Origin: a candidate division WOR-1 bacterium RIFOXYB2_FULL_37_13
Lineage (GTDB): Bacteria > Margulisbacteria > WOR-1 > XYC2-FULL-46-14 > XYC2-FULL-37-10
NCBI GenBank assembly: GCA_001771535.1
Contig: MEUB01000027.1
Coordinates: 84,601 to 137,827 of the forward strand
Length of the DNA: 53,227 nt
Direction: 5' to 3'
Shown here: positions 35,409 through 43,670 of the stretch, one piece after another
Numbering within the stretch: the stretch's first letter is position 1
How the letters are laid out: each line of letters opens with the position of its first letter
Notes under the pieces: model-generated
Seen by the model: only the letters and a program-made list of their open reading frames with translations
The model's database searches: none
Told to the model about the DNA's origin: nothing
Position numbers and translations under genes: made by a program

Positions 35409-36535
35409 TCTCTATAAAACTCTTTAACTGTATCAATTATATATTGGATTTCATCCTCTGTTAAATGCTGGTGGGCTGGGAAAGTAATAATAGATTGGCA
35501 ATCTCTTTCAGTTTTTGGAAAATCACCTTTTTTATATCCTAGATGTTGGCAGCATTTCTGATATGGTAAAGGAATCGGATAATGCACCTTTGCCTCTATT
35601 CCTTTATCATTGCAATACTTCAATAGTTGATCTCTATTTTTAACTCTTAAAATATAAAGATGAAATACTTGCCGAACATTAAGATTTCTTTTTGGAATTT
35701 CAATGAAATCTGACAGATCATTAAATCCATCATCAAGCCTTTTTGCATTAGCGATCCGCTTATCAGTTATTTTTTTAACATCAGGCAACAATCTTAGGGC
35801 GATAACTGCTTGAAACGTATCCAATCTGCTATTAAAACCAAATATCTCTACTTCATCTCTTGATGCAAGTCCATGATTTCTTAGTAATCTTAATTTTTTG
35901 TTCATCTCATCGGAATTAGTAGTTATCATTCCACCGTCAGACCAAATATTCAAATTTTTTAATGGGTGAAAGCTAAATGCTCCAGTTATACCAAAGGAAC
36001 CAGCTTTCTTCCCATTAATATCTGCATCTATTCCGCAGCAAGAATCTTCAACAATTGGCAAATTATATTTTCCTGCTATTTCTAATATTTTATTCATATT
36101 TGGAGCATTTCCTGTAAACCATACCGGCATTATCGCTTTAGTTTTTTTTGTTATAGCAGGTTCAATTATATCAACATCGATTGTAAATTCATCATTAACA
36201 TCAACAAACACAGGCTTTGCGCCAGTTGCAGCAATGGCGCCTGCCGTAGCAATAAAAGTTTCAGCACATGTAATAACTTCATCGCCAAAGCCAATACCAA
36301 GAGCTTTTAAGGAAAGGATAAGCGCATCTGTTCCTGAATTCACACCGATCGCGTGCTTTACTCCAATAAAGTCAAAAAATTTCTCCTCAAACTCTTCTAA
36401 TTTCTTGCCTAAGGTAAAATCTCCAGTTTTAATGAATTCTTTTAAATCATCAAATATATAATCTGTTAAAGATTTATTATTATCTTCATCTAACTGTATG
36501 AATTGTCTACCTAAATATGAAAATTCAACTTTCAA
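35405..36535 (-). CDS. DegT sugar aminotransferase (FHPLKNLNIW type)
   Basis: This protein of 376 residues resembles the neighbour at 34287 and has NSGTDALILSLKALGIG, IVEDSCCGIDADI and FSFHPLKNLNIWSDGGMI with the Schiff-base Lys. It has the C-terminal IEAKVHYPIPLPYQKC element of the family. The start is set at TTG 36535 because AAAAAGGGG lies 9 bases ahead of it and the following MKVEFSYLGRQF suits the family; an in-frame ATG at 36562 has no comparable site. The 65 bases up to the transketolase subunit stop hold no other feature. Confidence 0.85.
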   Translation of the reverse strand: MKVEFSYLGRQFIQLDEDNNKSLTDYIFDDLKEFIKTGDFTLGKKLEEFEEKFFDFIGVKHAIGVNSGTDALILSLKALGIGFGDEVITCAETFIATAGAIAATGAKPVFVDVNDEFTIDVDIIEPAITKKTKAIMPVWFTGNAPNMNKILEIAGKYNLPIVEDSCCGIDADINGKKAGSFGITGAFSFHPLKNLNIWSDGGMITTNSDEMNKKLRLLRNHGLASRDEVEIFGFNSRLDTFQAVIALRLLPDVKKITDKRIANAKRLDDGFNDLSDFIEIPKRNLNVRQVFHLYILRVKNRDQLLKYCNDKGIEAKVHYPIPLPYQKCCQHLGYKKGDFPKTERDCQSIITFPAHQHLTEDEIQYIIDTVKEFYRE

Positions 36536-36600
36536 TCCAATAAACCCCTTTTTCCCTACCATGTATCCAACAGGTTAATATTTGCATTTTCTTTTTTAAA

Positions 36601-37098
36601 TCATACCCTCAAGTATCCAGCGCTTTTATCAGTTATCCATCCTTTTAACATTTTATTAAAATCAATCTCTACTTTTTCATATGGATCGAAGACTCTCATG
36701 TTAATAAGTTTCATGATTTTTTTATCATCTTCGCCACAGCAATGAGAATAACCAAGAAATTTAAAATAATTATTAGCACCTGTTCCTATGAACTTTACAT
36801 TTAGATTTTGCTTTATCACATCATTTCTTATTTGTTCTAAGGCCCGAAAAACTAAAAAATTAACGATAGAATAAACGATAGGGATTAATCCCGTCATTGC
36901 CATTCCAGCAGCGATACCTACAATTCCTTGCTCCATAATCCCAACATTAAATATCCTGTTGGGTAACTTTTTCTTGAAATTATCGGTAACACCAAATCCC
37001 ATATCACAAACCAGCAATATAATTTTTTCATTTCTAATAGCATAAGGCAAAATCAAGTCTATTACAGTCTTTCTATGATTTATTAAGTTTTCATTCAT
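36601..37098 (-). CDS. Transketolase-like pyrimidine-binding subunit lacking the C-terminal domain
   Basis: This protein of 165 residues holds only the pyrimidine-binding domain of a transketolase: IILLVCDMGFG, IFNVGIMEQGIVGIAAGMA with the catalytic Glu that activates thiamine diphosphate, and FIGTGANNYFKFLGYSH. Usual C-terminal subunits run to about 300 residues because a third (transketolase C) domain follows; here the frame stops after NMRVFDPYEKVEI plus some 25 residues. The next 65 bases carry no remnant of it. ATG 37098 is chosen since it overlaps the other subunit by 8 bases (ATGAATGA); a farther ATG at 37158 lies inside that gene. Confidence 0.82.
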   Translation of the reverse strand: MNENLINHRKTVIDLILPYAIRNEKIILLVCDMGFGVTDNFKKKLPNRIFNVGIMEQGIVGIAAGMAMTGLIPIVYSIVNFLVFRALEQIRNDVIKQNLNVKFIGTGANNYFKFLGYSHCCGEDDKKIMKLINMRVFDPYEKVEIDFNKMLKGWITDKSAGYLRV

Positions 37099-37930
37099 AA
37101 CGTTTTCCCATATGCAATTCCTCTTCAGTTGGTATTCTAAAGTGAAACTTTGGATCATTTTCCATGCAAATTAAACCATATCCTTTAATTGTTTTAGCAA
37201 TTAGGACTTGTGGCTTCTCTATATTTTTACTTCTGTTTATCCATTGATCAATTATATGAATCATTTCCTTTGAATTATGCCCATTGCACTCCATTACATC
37301 AAGACCAAATGCCTTCATTTTTACCATCAAATCATTTTTTCTATTTTCCAAAGTCATGATATTTATCAAAAAATCCATTGCTTGTAATTGGTTATTATCA
37401 ACAATAATAGTTAAATTTGAAAGCTTGTATTTTACTGCAAACTGGATTGCTTCCCAATTAGAACCTTCCTGCATTTCCCCGTCACCTACAACACAATAAA
37501 CACGATAAGTTTTCTTCTGAAGCTTCGCACCAAAAGCTATTCCCACCGCCAAGGGGATTCCGTGTCCCAAAGATCCACAACCTGCTTCTATACCTACTTC
37601 TATGTTTCGCTCTACACACCCAGATAAGAAACTCTCCTTATAAAACTCCTCCCAATCTTTTTTTTCAATATACCCTATATCAGCTAAAATCGAATAAAGA
37701 CCATAACAACCATGAGCTTTTGAAAAAATTAAACGATCCCTTTTCCCCCACTCGGCATCACTCGAGAGATTCATAATTCCATAATATAGAGAAACTAATA
37801 TATCTATACTAGAAAGGGATGGAGCAATATGCCCAGCGCCATTTCTCCCTGAAACAGTAACAACATCTTTTCGCACATTATCAGCCTTAACTTTTATTTC
37901 TTTTATACTTAGCTTTTTAAATACTTTCAA
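37091..37930 (-). CDS. Transketolase-like N-terminal (TPP-binding) subunit
   Basis: This 279-residue protein is the diphosphate-binding half of a split transketolase. GAGHIAPSLSSIDILVSLY, then LIFSKAHGCYGLYSIL, and the TPP motif VVGDGEMQEGSNWEA (residues 148-160) ending in VDNNQLQ are all intact. With the pyrimidine subunit it would transfer two-carbon ketol units, perhaps to build a branched or longer sugar for this locus; supply of sedoheptulose 7-phosphate for the GmhA step is another option. The start is TTG 37930 with AAGGAT ahead of it. It is 36 bases after the radical SAM gene. Confidence 0.88.
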   Translation of the reverse strand: MKVFKKLSIKEIKVKADNVRKDVVTVSGRNGAGHIAPSLSSIDILVSLYYGIMNLSSDAEWGKRDRLIFSKAHGCYGLYSILADIGYIEKKDWEEFYKESFLSGCVERNIEVGIEAGCGSLGHGIPLAVGIAFGAKLQKKTYRVYCVVGDGEMQEGSNWEAIQFAVKYKLSNLTIIVDNNQLQAMDFLINIMTLENRKNDLMVKMKAFGLDVMECNGHNSKEMIHIIDQWINRSKNIEKPQVLIAKTIKGYGLICMENDPKFHFRIPTEEELHMGKRYE

Positions 37931-37966
37931 TGTTTATCCTTATTATGTTTTGCCGCATAAGTCTTA

Positions 37967-39037
37967 CTATACAAAATCCAAATGTTTTTCATCTGTATTT
38001 AAATAATCAAGTATAAGTTTATTTTTCATATTAGCAACGCAATGATGATTACAATGTTTCATAGGATTAATCTTGAAAAATTTATCCTTATCAGAAAACC
38101 AAAAGTCCTTAAACCTTCGGTCTTTTATTGAACCAATAAGTCCTGTCTCTAGATCATAAGCCTTATCTTGACAAGGATAAATATTAAGATCCGCACCAAT
38201 TACAGGGAGAGTTTGCAAATAAGGACACCAATTATAATCCTTTTGGAACTTTTCACTCAATTCATGATAGGCATCAAATATCTCAAATTTTTGCTCTTTA
38301 AAATCTTTTTTAGCTTTATAAATTTGTTCTTTTACCTTATCAAAGAAAGGTTTATGGTATCGATTATTTTCTAATACATCTTCACTGACAATACACGCGG
38401 AGACCTTAACGCTATCAACTCCAATATCTTTAAATTTCACTAATAACTCATACACATAAGGATAATTTTTATTATCTACAATCAAACTAACCCCTAAGTA
38501 GCAATCGCCCCCCAACTTTTTAAAGTTTTCCATATTTTTTATTACTTTATTAAACTCATTTTTTGAAACTCCCCTATAGGCGGAATAGCTATCATCATCC
38601 CAACCATCAATAGAAATACGTAGCCATGTACCATATTGTGAAAACATTTCCGCAATTTCACCTTCCAACTTTGAGCCATTTGTCAAAGATGCAAACTTAA
38701 TAAAACTTTTTGAAAGCCTTTTCACTGCATCAAGTAAATAAGGATAGCAAAAAGGCTCTCCACCCCCACTAAAAGAAACTGCCTTTACTCCTATCTCAAC
38801 TAAATCATCAATAATTTCAAACATTTTTTCACGTGGGATAAAACTGTTTTTTTGCATGTCCTTCCCAAGATGCAGATTATCTGCTTTATAGGCACAATAC
38901 CAACAATTGTGATTGCATACATTGGTCGGTTTTATCCTAATATGAATAGGAGCCAAAATAGAATCTACGAATTCTGGGAGAGAATCTATTTTATCTTTAA
39001 AATGGAACACTTTCATAAATGTGTATAAATTATTCAT
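37967..39037 (-). CDS. Radical SAM/SPASM-domain protein
   Basis: This 356-residue protein has the [4Fe-4S] site CNHNCWYC (Cys41, 45, 48) after IRIKPTNV, then SFSGGGEPFCYPYL, and a Cys-rich SPASM/twitch-like end (YNWCPYLQT, YPCQDKAY and HCNHHC). Such proteins bind an extra iron-sulfur cluster and act on peptides, sugars or carriers. Neighbours are a methyltransferase (12-base gap) and the split transketolase, so a sugar or sugar-nucleotide radical step is likely, for example a dehydrogenation or epimerisation. No precursor-peptide gene is seen nearby. The true substrate is not readable. Confidence 0.85.
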   Translation of the reverse strand: MNNLYTFMKVFHFKDKIDSLPEFVDSILAPIHIRIKPTNVCNHNCWYCAYKADNLHLGKDMQKNSFIPREKMFEIIDDLVEIGVKAVSFSGGGEPFCYPYLLDAVKRLSKSFIKFASLTNGSKLEGEIAEMFSQYGTWLRISIDGWDDDSYSAYRGVSKNEFNKVIKNMENFKKLGGDCYLGVSLIVDNKNYPYVYELLVKFKDIGVDSVKVSACIVSEDVLENNRYHKPFFDKVKEQIYKAKKDFKEQKFEIFDAYHELSEKFQKDYNWCPYLQTLPVIGADLNIYPCQDKAYDLETGLIGSIKDRRFKDFWFSDKDKFFKINPMKHCNHHCVANMKNKLILDYLNTDEKHLDFV

Positions 39038-39049
39038 GTTATTTTGCCG

Positions 39050-39709
39050 TCAAAAATATATAAACTCATAATCCCCGCTATACCCGTATTCATTAAAAAA
39101 CCAGACCCATTCCTCGGGACGTAAAAAAGACTCACAGGTTAATGCCCAGCATTGAAGATTAAATAATTCTTCTTCGCTTCTGTATCCTTCAACAAGAATA
39201 TATTTATTTTTAGCTACTCGCTCAATTTCCTGTAAAGCTATTTTTAATTCAGGCAAACAAAGATTGTGTAAGGTTGTAACTGACACTACTAGGTCAAATT
39301 TTTTATCTTTAAACGGATACAACGACTGCGCCTTATGGACAAAAAGATTAGATTTAACTTCATCTTTTGCGTGTTCAATTGCATATTTCGAGATATCAAA
39401 GCCAACAACCTCAGCATTAGGAAGAATCTTTTTAAACTCATAAAGCAAAAATCCTTTTCCACAACCAACATCTAATATTTTTGCATCACTAGGAAGTTTA
39501 TATGTTTCTACTAATTGCTTAGCTACAGTACCCCATCTCCCATCATATTTGTATCCTCCATAACCAAACCGCCTATCACCATCCCAAAAATCACTTCCAA
39601 ATTTTCGTGCAATACCCATACATTTAACCTTATCGTCAAGCATTCTTGCCAGAACATCCCTTTTTGTTTTCTGATGAATATTTGTAATTATGTTTAAAAG
39701 CTTACCCAT
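39050..39709 (-). CDS. Class I SAM-dependent methyltransferase
   Basis: This 219-residue methyltransferase has ILDVGCGKGFLLYEFKKIL as motif I, VVGFDISKYAIEHAKDEVK as motif II and FDLVVSVTTLHNLCLPEL as the post-II block. The N-terminal region (RFGYGGYKYDGRW, VAKQLVETYKLP) is of the type seen in nucleotide-sugar methyltransferases. It lies between an epimerase and a radical SAM gene in the same run, so a sugar methylation is likely. The ATG at 39709 is 38 bases after the epimerase stop. Confidence 0.87.
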   Translation of the reverse strand: MGKLLNIITNIHQKTKRDVLARMLDDKVKCMGIARKFGSDFWDGDRRFGYGGYKYDGRWGTVAKQLVETYKLPSDAKILDVGCGKGFLLYEFKKILPNAEVVGFDISKYAIEHAKDEVKSNLFVHKAQSLYPFKDKKFDLVVSVTTLHNLCLPELKIALQEIERVAKNKYILVEGYRSEEELFNLQCWALTCESFLRPEEWVWFFNEYGYSGDYEFIYF

Positions 39710-39747
39710 TTTTTAACTTTATTTCCTTTGTATGAACAAATAATTAT

Positions 39748-40755
39748 TTATACCAAATGAACAGCCTGCATAGTCTTAATATTATAATATCGCTTATCAT
39801 TTAAAGAATCTGGAATCTTCCCTGCATTAAAAGCATCGCAAAGATCTGAGGCTGCATCTTCAACAGATCTGAGCGCCTCAAAACCCAATTCACGCTTTAT
39901 TTTATCTGAAGATATATGATAGGAACGATTGTCATCTGTTGGCGTCGTCACCATCTCTAAATTTTCTTTATTCATCTTTTTTGATACAACAGATTTTACG
40001 GCAAGCGCTATATCTTTCATCTTCATATTATCATAGCCCGCGTTAAAAATTTTACCATCAATTTTTTCATCCGGATATTCGAGTGATTTAACATAAAGAT
40101 CAGTTACATCTTCTATATGTATATTAGGCCTTTTTTGCTCTCCGCCAAAAACAGTTATCCTTCCTTTATTTACAGCATGGTTTGTTAAAATATTTACAGA
40201 AAGATCCAGCCTTAATCTCGGAGAATATCCACAGACTGTTGCAGGTCTTAAGATTAAAACAACAAAACCAGGAGCCCTTAATCCCAACAGATATTTTTCG
40301 CCTAAAGCCTTATATTTAGAATAGTCAGTTAAAGGCTCTAATGGCATATCTTCTGTTACATTTTCTTCTTCTTTAATCCCATATACACTTGAGCTTGATG
40401 CATATATAAATCTTTTAACACCTAATTTCTTTGATAAATCCCCTAGTAAAACTAAAGCATCATAATTTATAGATTTGCCAAGATCAGGGTTAAGCTCATA
40501 ACTTGGATCATTTGAAATACAAGCAAGATGAATTACAGCATCAACCCCAGTTAATTCTCTTTCTAAAAGTGCTTTGTCCCTAATATCGCCTTTAACCTGC
40601 TTTAAATTTGGATTATCTTTTACAGAATCCAATACATTTTCGCCATATATGTATAAATCAATGACTGTAACTTTATAGCCCTTATCTAAAAGCTTGGGAA
40701 CTAAAACAGATCCTACATATCCAGCGCCGCCTGTTACTAAAACGTTTTTTATCAT
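39748..40755 (-). CDS. NAD-dependent nucleotide-sugar epimerase/dehydratase
   Basis: This 335-residue extended SDR starts IKNVLVTGGAGYVGSVLVP and keeps ASSSSVYG with Ser, and DYSKYKALGEKYL with the Tyr-Lys pair. It carries RPATVCGYSPRLRLDL and a C-terminal YYNIKTMQAVHLV. The exact product is unknown: a 4-epimerase, dehydratase or reductase are all possible. The start is ATG 40755, since AGAAGG lies 8 bases ahead; an in-frame GTG at 40764 is less likely. It is the first gene after the 108-base gap that holds a TTGACA promoter, so it probably leads a transcript through to the exporter genes. Confidence 0.87.
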   Translation of the reverse strand: MIKNVLVTGGAGYVGSVLVPKLLDKGYKVTVIDLYIYGENVLDSVKDNPNLKQVKGDIRDKALLERELTGVDAVIHLACISNDPSYELNPDLGKSINYDALVLLGDLSKKLGVKRFIYASSSSVYGIKEEENVTEDMPLEPLTDYSKYKALGEKYLLGLRAPGFVVLILRPATVCGYSPRLRLDLSVNILTNHAVNKGRITVFGGEQKRPNIHIEDVTDLYVKSLEYPDEKIDGKIFNAGYDNMKMKDIALAVKSVVSKKMNKENLEMVTTPTDDNRSYHISSDKIKRELGFEALRSVEDAASDLCDAFNAGKIPDSLNDKRYYNIKTMQAVHLV

Positions 40756-40838
40756 TCTAAACACCTTCTCTATAAAATTTTATATATTTGGCAATAAAGC
40801 CAATATTTAATCAATTTAATATTTTCTATAATTTACAA

Positions 40839-40867
40839 AATTTACAAAAATTCAACATATTTGTCAA
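40839..40867 (-). promoter_or_regulatory. Predicted sigma70-type promoter TTGACA-N17-TAAATT
   Basis: On the minus strand a perfect TTGACA (40867-40862) is followed after 17 bases by TAAATT (40844-40839), 4 of 6 with TATAAT. Transcription would start near 40832 and leave a leader of about 77 bases before the epimerase ATG at 40755. The -35 box overlaps the TGA stop of the AAA ATPase gene (40866-40864). An AT-rich 9-base tandem (TTTACAAAA-like) lies in the spacer and -10 area. Confidence 0.55.
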
Positions 40868-42042
40868 GTATGTAAATTTCTTAAGAGATATTCCCTAAAC
40901 ATTCTATCAGGCAACAGATAAATTCCTCTTTTTTCTTGTGTTAATAACTGCTTACTAACCAATCTTGCCAAAATAGTTCCAACCGCTTCTTTAGGAAATT
41001 TTTTGTTAACACGCAATATTTCATCAGCTATCTCTTTCCAGCCTAAAGGCTTAAATTCACGCGCCAAAACAAGCAATATTTCTCTTTCTCTATCGCTTGC
41101 TTCAACAATTAATGAATTCAATAATATTTCTCCTAGATAGCCTAATGTATTATCAAGCGAAACATCCCAAACATCTTCCCCGACAATCCCTTCAATTTGA
41201 TTATCATATAGATAGCTGCAGAGAATCTGTGATTCAAGAGGATGCCCGCCTGTATAATCAAATATTTTATTTTTAATTGAATTTTCAAACTTTACTCCTG
41301 TATTTTTTAATGTTTCGTCAATAGATTCATGAACTTCAAAGCCCTTCAACTTTGCAAGTTTAATTGATGGAGAAAAATAACGTCCTATTGGATGATGTTT
41401 TTTTAAAAAGATTTCCCATCCTTCAAAAGTACTAGCTAATATAAAAAGAAACCCTGTCTCTTTTACAATCTCCTCATCGCTGAGAACATTTCTCAAAATA
41501 TTTAAATATCCAGAAATAGGCTTGTAGTTTTGAATGTCATCCAATAAAACCAGAACTACATCTGTTTTATTTTTAATATCTTTCCATAATCGCACTAAAG
41601 CATCTAAAAGTAAAACCTGCGGATCTCCGCGTAGTTCAGCTTTTTCAGCAAATTGTATGCCGCCGCCAATTAAAGGAAGGGTAAGGCCTAACCCTGAAGT
41701 CAATTCCAATAGATTCTTTAATTTTTCATGTTTCACCGGCAAATGCCTTGGAATTTGTGTTATTAAATGCTGAGTTGCTTGAATAAATTTATCTCCTTCT
41801 TGAAATTCTCTAATGGTAACAAATGATGAATGAATTTTCTGGCTTTGAGCTATTTTTTTATACTCCTTTAATAAGGAAGTCTTCCCAATCCCCCAGTCGC
41901 CTCTAACTAGAAAATGATCATAATAATTCTGCTTAGCCTTTTCCAGTTGCTTTTTAAAGAATTTAATTTCTTCTTCTCGTCCCACAAAAATTCGAGGCTC
42001 CATGCCAGACTTTGGAGTAAATGGATTAGATTTTAAATTCAT
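40864..42042 (-). CDS. AAA+ ATPase with C-terminal winged-helix-like domain
   Basis: This protein of 392 residues opens SNPFTPKSGMEPRIFVGREEEI, the entry sequence of Orc1/Cdc6-like and MoxR-distant ATPases that recognise a partner. Walker A is GDWGIGKTS (48-56) and Walker B VVLVLLDDIQ (162-171); FILASTFEGWEI and GGHPLESQILC follow as sensor-like blocks. The C-terminal 90 residues (LAREFKPLGWKEIADEIL, AVGTILARLVSKQLL) look like a winged helix for DNA or protein. Its role in a glycan locus is unknown; regulation or a housekeeping function are options. ATG 42042 is preferred to GTG 42054 because GAGGAG sits 11 bases ahead. Confidence 0.82.
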   Translation of the reverse strand: MNLKSNPFTPKSGMEPRIFVGREEEIKFFKKQLEKAKQNYYDHFLVRGDWGIGKTSLLKEYKKIAQSQKIHSSFVTIREFQEGDKFIQATQHLITQIPRHLPVKHEKLKNLLELTSGLGLTLPLIGGGIQFAEKAELRGDPQVLLLDALVRLWKDIKNKTDVVLVLLDDIQNYKPISGYLNILRNVLSDEEIVKETGFLFILASTFEGWEIFLKKHHPIGRYFSPSIKLAKLKGFEVHESIDETLKNTGVKFENSIKNKIFDYTGGHPLESQILCSYLYDNQIEGIVGEDVWDVSLDNTLGYLGEILLNSLIVEASDREREILLVLAREFKPLGWKEIADEILRVNKKFPKEAVGTILARLVSKQLLTQEKRGIYLLPDRMFREYLLRNLHT

Positions 42043-42070
42043 TAAATATTCCACTCCTCAAATTAAACAT

Positions 42071-43600
42071 TTACTTTAACAACCTCGTAATAAATTTCAA
42101 AAGATCGACAACATCCACAGGGTTTCTATTACAGACAATTTGAACAGCCAAAGCACCAACAGCATTTCCAGCAAAAGAGACAACTTCTGGCGCAATACCA
42201 GCAGCAATTAAAGGTGCAGTATACGCAAAGAAAGCATCTCCCGCACCAACAGTATCTATAACTTTAGAGGCTAACGCGGGCGCTTCAATAAAATCTGTTT
42301 CTTTTGAATAGAATAAAGAGCCTTGTTTCCCTCTTGTCACTATTAAATTTTTATAATCAAATTTTTGAAGCAGCATCTCCATTACTTCATCTAAAGACAT
42401 ATGCTTCTCATGCATAGCAAGCCTAATTTCAGGCTCATCTATTGAAACATAATCAGCTCGAGGATATTTTGAAGTTAAATTAAACCCTGTATTAGCGCTA
42501 TTTGTTTGGACATTGACAGCTAAAAACTTGGAATTTTTGCAAATAAAAGCTATCAACCTTTTATTTAAAAAACCATGGCCAAAATCTGAAACAATAACAA
42601 GATCATAATTAGCAATTTTTTCTTCTAAATAGCCCAAAACATCATTTTCTAAGTTGCTAGATATTGGGAAATCATTCATTAGACAAATCTCAAACATTTT
42701 TTTGTTATTCCCAGAATCAACAAACCTTCGTTTCACAGTTGTTGGAGAATCCGCCCTATAAAAATATTTAGCAGTTATATTTGTAGATAAATGCGAATCA
42801 ATAAATTGCTGATTATTATCTTTATCTCCAAGAACAGTAACTAAATCAACTTTCCCACATAATGCCGCAACATTATTTGCAGTAGCAAATACTCCTCCAG
42901 CAAAAAATTCTTCGGATACAGATTTTGTAACTACTATCTGCCCCTTTAATGATGTTCCCATTGTTTCACAATAATGGTACTGATCAATTATTGCATCACC
43001 AATAACCAACACTTTTAAGTTTTTTACGGAATTAATCGACTTAATTATAGAATCAATTGAATGTTTTTCTGATATTTTTTTTAAATACTTTCTAACTGCA
43101 TCTGGAAAAACTTCCAGATGCTCATTAATTAATTTTGAAGAACTAAAAGTTATATCATCAGTAAAAACAATGCCCCCTCCAACAGAAAGGATGGCTTCCT
43201 CTTCATCATTTATCTTCCCTGTCACATCTTTATCTTTTTGTATATAATCCTGGCCTTTAACATAAACACTTGGCATTAACATTTTTATGCAATTCACAGC
43301 AGTTGGAGCATCGTTAATAGCAACATAATCAACATTTTCCATAGCAGCCAACGTTTCTGCCCTTAAATTTTCATTAAAAATAGGTCTTCCCGGACCTTTT
43401 CTAACATATTCATCCGCGGTAATTGTAACAACAAGAATATCTCCCTCTTTCTTGGCAGAAGCTAAATGCCTAATATGTCCTGGATGAATAAGATCAAAAA
43501 CCCCATGGCAATGAACAACTTTCTTCCCTTGCTTTTTAAGATTTTTTATTTCGCAAGCTAATTCATCAAGTTTTTTAATTTTTTTATAAATTTTTTCCAT
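42071..43600 (-). CDS. Bifunctional nucleotidyltransferase-sugar kinase, HldE-like in reverse domain order
   Basis: This protein of 509 residues fuses an N-terminal nucleotidyltransferase (VVHCHGVFDLIHPGHIRHL, HPGH at 39-42, then YVKGQDY near 125) to a C-terminal PfkB/ribokinase-type kinase (VLVIGDAIIDQYHY, VSDFGHGF, and VDTVGAGDAFF with the catalytic Asp, GAGD near 452-455). E. coli HldE carries the kinase first, so the order is reversed here. With GmhA in the same run it likely makes NDP-glycero-manno-heptose. No GmhB phosphatase gene is in the window. The start is ATG 43600, after AAGGGA; an in-frame ATG at 43642 has no site and lies in the hairpin. Confidence 0.85.
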   Translation of the reverse strand: MEKIYKKIKKLDELACEIKNLKKQGKKVVHCHGVFDLIHPGHIRHLASAKKEGDILVVTITADEYVRKGPGRPIFNENLRAETLAAMENVDYVAINDAPTAVNCIKMLMPSVYVKGQDYIQKDKDVTGKINDEEEAILSVGGGIVFTDDITFSSSKLINEHLEVFPDAVRKYLKKISEKHSIDSIIKSINSVKNLKVLVIGDAIIDQYHYCETMGTSLKGQIVVTKSVSEEFFAGGVFATANNVAALCGKVDLVTVLGDKDNNQQFIDSHLSTNITAKYFYRADSPTTVKRRFVDSGNNKKMFEICLMNDFPISSNLENDVLGYLEEKIANYDLVIVSDFGHGFLNKRLIAFICKNSKFLAVNVQTNSANTGFNLTSKYPRADYVSIDEPEIRLAMHEKHMSLDEVMEMLLQKFDYKNLIVTRGKQGSLFYSKETDFIEAPALASKVIDTVGAGDAFFAYTAPLIAAGIAPEVVSFAGNAVGALAVQIVCNRNPVDVVDLLKFITRLLK

Positions 43601-43627
43601 ATATTTTCTCGTCCCTTGCCACACATT

Positions 43628-43649
43628 CCTCTCCATTTCCATGGAGAGG
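43628..43649. repeat. Perfect 9-bp inverted repeat upstream of the hldE-like gene
   Basis: The two arms CCTCTCCAT (43628-43636) and ATGGAGAGG (43641-43649) are exact complements around a 4-base loop, in the 70-base gap between the epimerase and hldE-like genes. No T-run follows on either strand, so it is not an intrinsic terminator. It may be part of a dispersed REP-like element or an RNA processing or translation-control hairpin. Confidence 0.75.
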
Positions 43650-43670
43650 GTGAATACCCATAACTACCGC

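Noticed and set aside
36536-36600. Possible frameshifted remnant of the transketolase C domain after the short subunit
   Set aside because: Only 65 bases lie before the next gene and no transketolase C motif is seen in any frame.
40788-40803. Small inverted repeat TTGGC-N6-GCCAA in the gap before the epimerase gene
   Set aside because: The stem is only 5 bp and no T-run follows on the minus strand, so it does not qualify as a terminator or a recognisable riboswitch.
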